DNA of 64,000 nt from Atriophallophorus winterbourni (lineage: Eukaryota > Platyhelminthes > Trematoda > Plagiorchiida > Microphallidae). The DNA is taken from assembly GCA_013407085.1 (NCBI GenBank), contig JACCGJ010003001.1, positions 1 through 64,000 of the forward strand. The letters are read 5' to 3'. Below the pieces are notes generated by a model. It was given only the letters and a program-made list of their open reading frames with translations. It was not told the origin of the DNA and ran no database searches. Both the position numbers and the translations under genes were made by a program. Positions 20,363-32,300 of the stretch are shown in pieces. Each line of letters opens with the position of its first letter. Within the stretch, counting starts at the first letter, position 1.

Positions 20363-23300
20363 CTGCGAAAATAATGTTGTTCGTTTTAATATCATTCCCA
20401 TTTCAATGTTATTTAAATTGTTATCCAGCATATATGTACTGACATTCACCGCCTGATGATGACAAACGGCAAGAAACCGGATGTGGTTTCTTTTTAGCAC
20501 CACAATCAAATGATTTTTAAATCTCCCACTTTTTTCATTTACCTAAAATTACCACCAGGTTTCTCTATTTAATTATTGCATACGGTTGCATGGTAGTCAA
20601 CAGTGGCGCTCAATAAACCAGTACCTTGTCAGTTCTGAATGTTATTTTGCGTTTTTATTCAGGTTGTGTTGGACATAATGTTTACATTGTATCAGGAATA
20701 ACAGAAATGGTGGAGCAACAATAAGAGCTGTAGGGCGATTATGATCAACGATTCTAGTTAACACAAGGCAGTTATAGAGGGTGAGAATCGTTACCATGGG
20801 CTAAAATGATTTTATGTTTAATCCAAAATTCTTATCCTTATATTTGGTGTAATGAAACTTCGAGTTGAATTACACAAATTAGTGTGCGATCCGTTTTTAC
20901 TTTGAAACTAAAACTTCGTCGGTTATGTTTTTAATGTTAGAATTGGAAAATAAAATAAATAGAACCCCATCTCTGATTAATCCTGCCACTTAGCAGCTTA
21001 TTGAAATCACTGTGGGGTCCAATCACGTAAACAAGTGTCTGAGACGTCGCAGCTTGATTTCGGTGTAACGTCAATTGACACCACTTCATATGTTGATTAA
21101 TCTACGACTATGGCCAATCTAACTATAGATAAATGGTATTAATTGTATAGGCTCAAATTCAACTTCAGTTGTGATTTGTTTGTTAAAGCGTCATTAGCCC
21201 TTGCAGAGATCTCTGTCTATTTCACCTTGGTGACCTCATAGTTGCGAGACTTCGTGATCACTGTTAAATTGTCCCATCCTGGCAGTGAGTATCATTTTTA
21301 CACGAGGTCAAACGTTTATCTTGAGCACATTTGGAAGAGTTATTCAGAAGTTAGTTGACCCCGAGTTGTGCCTAGACCCAACAAAGACCTCTGCTATGCA
21401 ATAGCATTTATAAATTAACAATGTTTTTTTTTATTCTTGAGATTTTCCACTCAAATATTTACTGATGAAAACGTAAATTGTGATACACAGGCGTTTCTTT
21501 TATTATTGTGATTCTGAAAAAATCAGAGTATACGCCATTTCAGATAAAGTACGCACCTTGTTTCAAATTATCCACGGAGATACACCACGCGTTGCAAGGA
21601 ATGTCCTTAACCATCGTTTCTCGACTGCCACGAGGATAATACATGACGTTGTACAAGCCAGAACATTCACCGTTTGAGGCCTTTATCAATTCGTAAATGT
21701 TCTCTGGTCCGAGGCAAACTACCACTTGGCCGTTTCTATTCAAACTTGTGTTGAACTCCACAATTGGTTCTTCTGAAGTTTGGTGTGATTATGTGATTTG
21801 TGGACGAGCGAGCAATGATAAAAAGGAATTCTCAAATTATTTCAAATCTAATTTAACCTTATCGCATCTCGTATTGTCATTGTTAATTTTCAATAAATCA
21901 AGCCGTGCAGATGAATAATTACGAACAGTTGAATATCAGTGGTTTATTTGAGTAGGCTGAACGTAGAAATTAAAATGAACGTTTGTGTGTTTCAGTTAAA
22001 ACTTAAGCAATCATTGTGCTTAAAAGGTAATACAAATTTATAAGATATGATAAAAGAAATTACTAGTAACGACAATAAATTGATCATTCATGACAGATTA
22101 CATTTGGATTGCTGAAATTCATGTTTTTGTCTTCATATAAAACTAGCGAACAGCCAAGTTAGGTAATGTCATTGGAATGATATGAGCGTCTAACAAGTAC
22201 AAAACATCGATTATGTAGAATGAATCTAAAAACATGTATAATTAACGAATATTATATCTGAAAGCATCTAACAGCGTGAAACAAATGTTCAACCTCATTC
22301 AATTCAATTATTGATTGCAAATATTTATAGAGGAAATTTCTGATCGAAACATATATTGTCATGTACTTATCTGAACTTATTTTCGCGGCTTTGAAAATCG
22401 ATACATTCAATCAAAATTTAGACTAATTATTTTATTAGATTTATTGAGTCTCCGGGAGAATTAAGTTGAAATCTACACGAAATAAATCACATTGAAATAA
22501 GAATTGATTTTTTCGTAAAACATTGAATCAAACTTTTGTGAATCAGAGTGAAATTTTGGTGAATTGGGCGGAATCACTCATTAGTATTTATCAACATTAT
22601 TTACGCTACAATCCTAAGACAAAAGAATTAGATCTCATAAAGATCAACCGATAAACAAGAATCAATTTCAAGCTTTTTTCTTCAAATTATTTTGTCGATA
22701 TGGAAGTTCATCATGGCAAGTAAAGGTCACGACCTAGTCGATTTTTGGACCCATAACTTTTGTCTACAGATTTTGATTACAATCGCGTAATCTGTTCACA
22801 AGACACTCCAGCCAACATTTAGAGACACGTCCTGAGAAACCGTGCAGACATCTGAGAACTCCTCAAGGGCTTTATTCGCTTCACCAGTGTTAACCCGGCG
22901 AGATAGAATCAGTCAATTTGCATCTTAGAAGAGCCTTTGATTAATCAACTAAAGTGATGTACTGATATTCTCTTGACAGGTATGATCATCGTACGACCGA
23001 AGTATATGTCCCCAGATAATATGGTGAATTGAAAAATAAACATTACTCTTGTTTGTTGATTTTATAATATGGTTGGTTGAAATTATGGGAATTTTTATTC
23101 CCGTGAAACTTATGATGTTTTCAGAAATTTGAGTATTAAAACAGAAATAATGACCACCAAATATAACTTTCATATCGGAGTAGAGTGTACAATTTATAAA
23201 TTTTAATGAGCAATACTAGGTGTACGACTTTATTTTTAATTTTCTACAACTGAATTGTATTTTCATATTGACGCACCTTTGATCTTAATTATTTGCAACG

Positions 23301-26300
23301 GTAATCCGATATTCACGTTATCGTTGTCCTTACATTCATAATCTTCGACTTGCTTTGATTCAACTTTCGTGAAAGTCATTGCAAGAAATTCTTGAGCCAC
23401 GGTCAACGGAGGATTCCTTCGAAGTTGAAAACATGAAAATTATTTGAAGATTATATATAATATTTAAAATACATCATGCAAATAAGAATTTAATCATATG
23501 ATTTACGTTAGGTGTATGCTTACATTCTAGCGCTATTTTGATGTTTCACAATAGCACAATAATGTTTTATTATAATCATTATTATTCTTATTAGTTGTGC
23601 ATCATTGATTAACCGGATCTGGAGGTTTTTTAGAAAAAAAATTTGACAAACATTTTCGATTCCAAATGCGAGCAATCGGGAAGCTAATTTGATTTGCATG
23701 GAAATATGTTGAGAGCTTTTTGAATCCAATCGAGTAAACTACTTCATTAAAACAAAATTTGCAAAAACGGTTAAACACAAAAGTTTTGCTTTTTAGCGTG
23801 TGTGCGATGCAAATGAATAAAAATGAGCATTATCGTTCATGATAGATCCTTCCAGGTCCGTGTAGGCGATACTACCTCTGATTTCGCAAAACCTACTGGT
23901 GGGTTCACTGGGGGAACCCACCAGTAGTAAATTGACTAACACAACAAATCGCATGGTAACAGCGGCGCAGAGAACAAATCTTGATTTCGCATTCGTTCAA
24001 CTCTCTATTAGTAAGCGGTCAACATGTCTCCGTTTAATGGAAGTTGAGAAAACAACCGTGCTTTGCCCAAGATTGACGGGAACAATAATCATTTCTTTCA
24101 ACTCTGCAATAAGAACTTTTAGTAATCTTTGGAAATGGACCAGTTGACGAAAGTGAACCCATCGCCGTATATTGAATTGCGCTTGGTTTCAATTTCCATG
24201 ACCATGTTTGCATTTTTCATTATTCACAGCAAAAATATGCGCTTAAGGCAATCATACAGTTTACATTCGTGTCTTGCGTGAGATCAAGTGTTGCTTTTTA
24301 TGATATTAATGAAACAGGCTGGTCATTACGACCTAGTTCACAACTTCATCATACGCATAAAATTATCCTTAGTGAAATTAAAGTAAAAGAATATAGGTAA
24401 AATTAGCCTTTTCAAATTTACTGGAAACATGTGTGCGACGTTGATGCAAGGCTTGGATCATTAATTATTTCATTCAGTATTGTATACTTATAAATACACA
24501 TGATTCTTTCAAATTCATATAATCCACCAATACAGATTCAGAAGAAATTAAAACAAAATAATGCAGTTCAAAATATCTGAAACATGCACATACAAGCGCA
24601 CAAGTTGTTTATATTTCCGCTGTTTCCAGTGCATGGAAATTATAATCTTACTCTCCCTACATGAAGAGTAGGTACAGCTGAAAACGTTTCGTGATGGAAA
24701 TGCAAACAATTGAGCTGTTTAAATCTTGAAACGGACATTTTTTGTTATATCAAGATTATTCGGACCAATAGATTTTATTTTACCTCCTTGTAATTGTGGC
24801 AGAATTTCCGGACTTTTTCACACAGTGTATTTCGTAGCTTCCTGGTGAAAAAATCACTACCGTGTTGACATCTGCGACGTTATATAATGGCGTGGCTGAC
24901 CACCGTCCATTTGGCGGAGAAAAAGACACTTGTGGTCCCGGGGAAGCGGCCAGCATGAAATAAATTTTTCGTTCAAAACTCTCGCGTTTGTTTTTGGCTA
25001 AGCATGTGTAGACGTTTTCCAAAGATTTCGTTGCGACCTATTTAAAATAATTATGAGGTTGTTAAATCAATTATATTGAATATGTCAATCTAATTTTCAA
25101 CAACGTTATTCATAATAAATGTATATGACATTTTGGCAAATGTAAGGCCCAAAAACCTGTGCAAACATCAGGAAAAGCAAATACAACACTCGGCTGCTGA
25201 ACGTCGATCACGCTGCAAGATTTCAACTGACGCCGATTTACCGAGCACTGCAAAACGCTGTGAGTTCAACAGGAAAGATTGTCACTTTGAGAACGGACTG
25301 TTCAGCCATTCTGAGGCTGCGTAGCATCAAGCCATTATGTGCTGGTAATGTACATCTATGTTCGACAACGGTGATTGCCTATTTCATAGGGAATATAATT
25401 TCGATTCGCTCGCATTATGTTTTATGGAATGGACCTCCCAAATGTTTATATTTGTTGTATTACGAGCAGAACCTCCAGTTATCTTCTCACTAGGGCTAAC
25501 TATAGCATTTCAAATTGCACGATGGCCTTGTTACTATCAGTAGTTGATTTTATTAATCAATAATAACGTGATTCAATTTTAAAATCAGAATTCTTTTGTC
25601 CACGTTTATATGGATTCGCGGAAACCGTTCACACGATCTATTGTTAATTTACCGGTATATTGTAACGTTCATCCGTCTGAGCAACGCCGGTGACTGGCTG
25701 CCAAGTGAAAGTTGGTTTAGGGTAACCTTGAATACCGCAAGGGAGTTGGACTCGTTGACCTTCTAACGCAAAAACGGTTGATGTGGACGCGGGAATAACC
25801 GAAAGTGCGGTTCCGTAAGCAATCCTGGCGTTGTGTATCGTCCATCCATGGCGGTTGGACAATTTACATTGAATCATAAACGGCTTCTCTTCTAATATAT
25901 TTCGCAACTCGAGAATCTTTTAATAGATAAGGAATTTATCATAATTTTTTATTTTAATACTTATTTTAATACTTTTGATATTTATGTGTTTGGCAAACTC
26001 GTTTTCATTGAGTATAGTAGACAAGTTCATTGATGACAGTTATATCTGAAAGTATTCGCTATACTATTTAATAAAATGTTTCTTCAAATACGTTATAATT
26101 AATGATTTATAATTAAATCGGTACCACGTAACACTTTACCAAGAAAGCACATGAAAAATGGTTGTAACAGATGTCATATAATAATTTGATTTTGATTTTA
26201 ATCTACATGTGTGCAATCGTTCACAAACATCTTGTCGTATAATGTCTTTGCCAATAATTTCATCTTAATATTTCGAATAATTGTCAGTGAGAATCAGCCG

Positions 26301-29300
26301 AGCTACGTCGAATAGCTCGTGAATTGACCTTCTGCGCTTCAGGCAATTAAGCAAAAACTATCACTAACTAAATCAGCGAAATTGTAACCTTCGATAAACT
26401 GCAATTTCGCCACCACAATTCGTAGAATAAGAGAATAGAATATACTTTGCAACCACTGCGATAGCCTCTGAAGCAAATGAAAAAAGTTTGTATTTTGAAT
26501 CCAATGTTAAATCACGTGAAATCCTTAAATAATCAAAATCGAAGAGAAACTATCCACAACACTGTTGGCGATAATTGGTTAATTGATATACTTTATATTG
26601 ATGTGCATTTTTGTATTTTCTCTACTCGTTATTTGAACATTACTTGCCGGAATGGTGTGTGAATGAGGCATCAAAGGTTGTATTCATGATAATATAATCG
26701 TAATTATAAAGACAATATTTGAAAAACAATCGGTTAGAGCACTTTTCGTGCACCGTTTCACTTGGGGCACGGATGCTTCGTTAGACCAACAGTGGTACTC
26801 TGAACATGAACGTGCTATTTAATAGCGTTATCTCTTCTGACTAATAACTTTGATCTGACGATGTTTCTTATTCATATGTGTAAAACGTCACCAAATCTGC
26901 TCTCTCCGATTGTTTTCAAATTACGCTTTCAGAAAAATAATTACTGAATCGCTCCCAAACACATTTCTACATTTTTCCAGTCAAAATGAAACAGTTGATA
27001 GATGTAGCGAACCTTTCCATTCGAGTTGATTGCCGTGGAAGACGAACTGATTATTGGAATCCCATCTTTGAACCAGTCGATTGTGATTGGATTATTTGCT
27101 TCACTAACTGTGTGATCGCACGAGAGTTGAAGCGTTGTTCCAACCCAAGATGTATCTTGAGGTTTTGTTTGGAATAGAGGTTTACCTTTAATGTACAAAA
27201 TACGCGTTGAATGATTTTGATGATGAGGAAGAAAACTCAGAACACAATTCTCAATTCTCAAAATATGTCATACATCGAGTGTCTGAAACAATTCAATAAT
27301 ATTCATAATATTCATAATTGCTAAGCTTTTAATTTTTTATTTGTAATTCAAACACGTAATCATTGTAAAACTGAAATGTATTTCTCCACGACAAACGACC
27401 AATCTTTAAAATTATAATGTAAATATTAGTTTGGTTTGAAATTAAAATATGTTGTTTTTGGGTGTATGAGTATTTAAAATGCAAACAAGCTAGAATCAAT
27501 ATTGATAACAAAGAAACATTCTAAACAAAGTTTAATAAAAATCGATACATCTACACATCCTCTTATTTGAGCGAGGATGGTAGGAGAAATGCATTGAATT
27601 AGAGCTAAAATTGTGTGGTTTGAACGAAAAATGCATGGGGTTCTATCGAAACATGTTCCCATTTGTTTCAAGTCATCAAATATATACATTGCGATGGTGA
27701 GTCGATATAACGTTTTTGAGATCCAAACACCCTGTTCAAGCATGTGAGAATCATCAGAAAGTTTGAAATGTTTTGCGATCGATCGTATGGAATTGCGCTC
27801 CGGGTTTTTGTCAAACAGGACTGCTGTTTTAACTACGCATGTGGATATTGAATATAAAAACGGAATGTACCATAAAATATTTAAAAGCCGTAAACCACTT
27901 TTCCATGCATCCGTTCATCTCGTGTATTACTCAAACAACGTTGTAAAATGCAAAAACAATATATGAACTACCAGAAAGGACTTAAACCCTGGCGATTGGC
28001 ATTGGATCCGTGATGCCTATTTTCGAAATTCTTAGCAAACACTGAATCTCTCCCCATAATGGACCAGAACGCTTTCCTTTGAGCGTATTTATGTACAAAT
28101 CAGTGGGAGCAGTTTTCAAACCAAATCGTGACCGTCATCACTCAACAGAAGCGTTGAGTTTATGGCAAAAACAACGTGTTTCCGCGAATTTATTTGACAC
28201 AAACATTCACGTTAATTGACAATTTTGTGAAAGCGACAGATTGATCGATTATTACGATGATACACATACGTTGCACTTAATCATTTTCTCACGCTAATCA
28301 GTCATTATTTTCTTTTTTCTTTTTCTCACATGACCGCAGCTGTTGTTCGGTAAACTCAATGATTTCTAGTTTCAAATTTATTTGAATATTCTCCAGGTTG
28401 GGAGTGAAACTTTTTAATAGAAGTCTCGAAATCTGCAATGTCTGTGCTTCCAATAAGAATATACTTTTGTACACGATTTTATTTCGTTGGAATTATATTT
28501 ATGTATATGATGAGAACTCAATAATACATATATCTCTAATGTAATTATATAAGCCAAACACTTAATCAAATTCTTACTTTCAACATTGATCGTGAACTCA
28601 ACGTCACCATTTGGAAAGTTTGGATGTTGGCAGCGATAAAGACCGTCGTGTTGTGTGTTTGCTTTCGAAACAAATAGTTCCCACCCGTTTTGTCGCACAC
28701 TCAATCCTGTGGGTTGAAACTGTAAACCCATACGGTTTAATTGTCGGAAAGTGTGAAAACATTTAGAGCGACAGCATTATATTGTAAACAAACGCCAAGC
28801 TCTTACGTTCAGTGAAACACGAGCTAATCTCTCATCAGTCATGGTTCTCGAAATCTGACATGTTAATTTGTGATCACGTAATATTTTAAGATATTCCTTA
28901 GATCCCCGCTGTTAACGTCAGCCATCGTTTACTTAAGTACTTGAGTACTTGAGACTTGAGGACTATAACTTAAGTCGGAATGCGAGGCAAACATATCGTT
29001 TCATAACGAATGACTATATTAAACAAGAAGCGCTTGTATGCCACTGTTCAATAGGGCTGGTACGACCAACCTGTTAAAAGCATGGATCCAAACACATGTT
29101 TAATGGGTCTAAACACATAACCCTGAACCAAAATATTCATTTGCATGCTTTTCCGTCACAAAACACCCCACGACCAGTTTCGTGCTGTTTGCAATCATCA
29201 GGTAGTGACAGTAAGGTCAGGATCCGCATGCGCTTGAAACAGTGGAGGAATTGTAAACAATGAGCGCTTGTATGTCACTGTTGGATAAGGTTGGTACGAC

Positions 29301-32300
29301 CAACCTTTTCAATTACATGTGTCCAAACACATGTTTAATGGAGTTCAATGTGAACAGGTTGGTCGTACGAGCCTTATTCAACAGTGGCATACAAGCGCTC
29401 CTTGTTTATCATTGCTCCACTGTTTCAAGCGTATGCGGATCCTGATCTTACTGTCCCTACCTGATGAGTGCAAACAGCACGAAAAAGATCTTGGTGTGTT
29501 TTGTGACTGAAAAGCAGGCAAATAAATATTTTGAATCACTATATTGTTTCAATATGGAGCTAATGGCAAGATCCCAGTTCTGGATCGCATGGCCGATCTC
29601 TTAGAATCAGAGTGGAATGATCCCAATTCTCTTTCTTCAAGTTTGGTATAGCCCATCGTTTAGGTGAATTCATCTCACAGCATATATGTGTATGCATGTG
29701 AGTTAATCCTGACATTCCATCCGCTTATAGACAAATTATTTCTCGGATGCATCATCTTTAAATTGCAAATGTGATGCTGAGGATTTTCCTTCTGCTGAAA
29801 ACTAAACAAATACAATATTGTCCGATTTTATTAAGATTACTCGCTTTGTGAATATACAAATCGCTAGCGACAGCTTCATCGCATACACATCATAGTCATT
29901 TGTGGCTTCTTGCAATCACGTAGTGGAGGCAGGAATATTAGATTTATTGAACCTGGAAGTCTTATTTCAGTCAGAATAAACGTTGCAATCGAATACTTAT
30001 CTAACATGGTTTGCCTGTAATTCAAAACTGACAACCAAGGATTAGCTTTTATCCGGCTGATGATGTTAAAAATCTTTTCTTGAAGTCTAATGAAAGCCTA
30101 ATGTATGAAATAGCTAGATCTCAAAAACAGAATAGAATTACCGTAGGTTTGGAAACTTGTTTATATAGTATATTGATGTATATAGATGATATGTCATTCA
30201 ACAACAAAATGGAAAGTTGGTACATCTTTTTATAAATTATACTTAATCGAGAGTAAGATTATGAAGTAAAAACCTGGATTAGAGCTTTGTCAGAAAAAGA
30301 TCGACGTCATCAGACACTTGTATTAATCGTGTGTTGATTGAATGACTTGCAGAAACACTCTCGTGGTTTCCATCACACAGACACGACTTATTTTGTGACA
30401 TAATTTCGAAGCCGTGCACGATATGATTTAGATATTCCCTTGCTGTAAATGGGATGAAGAATCGGTGCAATTTGAGGCAAATTTTAACTTGTATATCCAA
30501 CGCGACATCATTCGTTAGACATACACTTATTATAGTCGTTTTATACAACATTGCCGCATTCTGATGATGTGCAAATGTAAATATTAATATTGTTCGCTTT
30601 TTTACCATGAATACTTGAAACCAACGTTCCAATGTCGATACCTATTTATTCTAATACTGTCTGCGTCATAGTTTCTTATCCAAGAGATACGCGAGTTAGA
30701 CTTTCAACGGTGATTTGGGACTCGCACACAAATTAGTAAAATGGACTTTATCATAGACGAGTGGCTGGCCACTTTTAATTATGGCTTATTATTTTTCACA
30801 AAATGCGTAGCTCAGCAGACTTTGACTGAGTTAATTGCCGATTAACAAGGACTCACGCATCCAGACTACGTTATAACAGAATTCAGACGATAAGCAACAT
30901 TACAAACAATCACTATCGTTCCACAGTTGCTACACCAGATATTTGATGAGCGATCTAGCGTCAACATATGAACTTAATCCTGATTGTCAGTCTGTTAGAA
31001 GTCACACTAGAAGAAACAATTTTGACATCATCCATGACGCATAAGCTGACTTTGGAGATAACGTACAAAATTTTACTACGGACATTGAGTCGATCGAACG
31101 CGTAAAACTTCCCTGAGTGCGCAGAATCACACTCGCTTGATTAAAACCTTAAGATCAGCAGCTAAGCTCATTACCGTTTGAATAGCTAAAACATTATATT
31201 TCAGAGCAAGATTTCAAAAGCCTGGACCCCGGGCAATATCACATATTTAAATGTGCAATATTCGTTCACATCCTGAAAATGATCGTCGTGTCACTTTACC
31301 TCATGTGGTGTTTAGAGATTCGGAACTCATGATGACGAGAAACATTTAAAATCACCTAATATTTCAGATTACCCTAGTAACAGCGTAGCATTCCTTCCGA
31401 AATTCTCAGACATGTTCAAGCTCCATTATATTCTTCTGAAGAATAGCTCCAGATTAAAAAACATCGCATATTGACGAAAAGGGTTTTGCGTGTATTTTTT
31501 GCAAATGAACTCACTTCCCCAAGATTCCACTGCTTCTCACTAGTGGATTCGGTGAAACTCCATGATGGTCGATAATTATATTGATCGATTGCGAAGCAAA
31601 AAATGGAGAATGGTTCGTTTTTCAACACAGTCTGTTTTTTTTCTGAGGGTTCCACAATACGACCCCACAATTCTACTTCTGCAACGTTTGAACTTACCTG
31701 GATTGTGTGTTCATTACCAGCGATTGGTGACCGTAACCCGGGACCGGTGATCTCACATTTATAATTCCTGTTGCCATTCGGTGCAGCGTAATTATTTATC
31801 ACAACCATTTTCCCTTAGAGTAATGCGCAGAAAACTTATCGTCAGTAAAGATGTAGAAATCATTATGAATGTTTCATATACAATCATGAATCTTTGCATT
31901 AAAACGAAGTGAAAATTATCTCTATCAATCTTTATTCCGATATCTTCTATCGATATACATATAGATGAAATCAAACTCTTTCATATATAACCCTTTTATC
32001 TGATAGGTAAGAAAAAGTGTGCAATGCAATGTTTCGCATGCCTAAGTCATAAATGGTCAACCATAAATGGTTGGCGCGAAACTGTACCTATTGAAACTTC
32101 CGATATTAAGTGCTGACAAAAACGTAATGAGTGCCACACTGCATTTTAAAGAATTCTAAATATTACAGAATCGGAAATTGTTCTCGGACCTAGGGTTCAA
32201 GAGTTTCAATCTGAGCGAACAGGTCCTTTTCGCAAAAAATTATTTGTTTGCATAACACTTATACTTATACTTGAACAGACAATTGATATCATAGGGTGAT

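Larger units (their letters stand above)
29029..29518. repeat. About 234-bp hammerhead-bearing repeat: tandem plus inverted copy, intron 5
   Basis: The segment beginning GCGCTTGTATG recurs at about 29030 and 29264 (period about 234), including GGTACGACCAACCT and AAACACATGTTTAATGG. A third piece (about 29352-29518) is the inverted complement of 29140-29308, with about 43 bases between the arms. Each full piece carries a hammerhead core. Short palindromes AAGGTTGGT/ACCAACCTT and ACATGTGT/ACACATGT lie between the arms. Confidence 0.75.

Noticed and set aside
23880..24150. Possible extra IgSF exon on the minus strand (acceptor TTCTTATTGCAG at about 24105)
   Set aside because: The frame has an internal stop and no Ig pattern, and exons 9 and 10 already join in phase without it.
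31679..31697. A 19-nt GTAAGT...GCAG micro-intron within exon 5
   Set aside because: Too short for a usual intron and not a multiple of three; reading through keeps both frame and Ig pattern.
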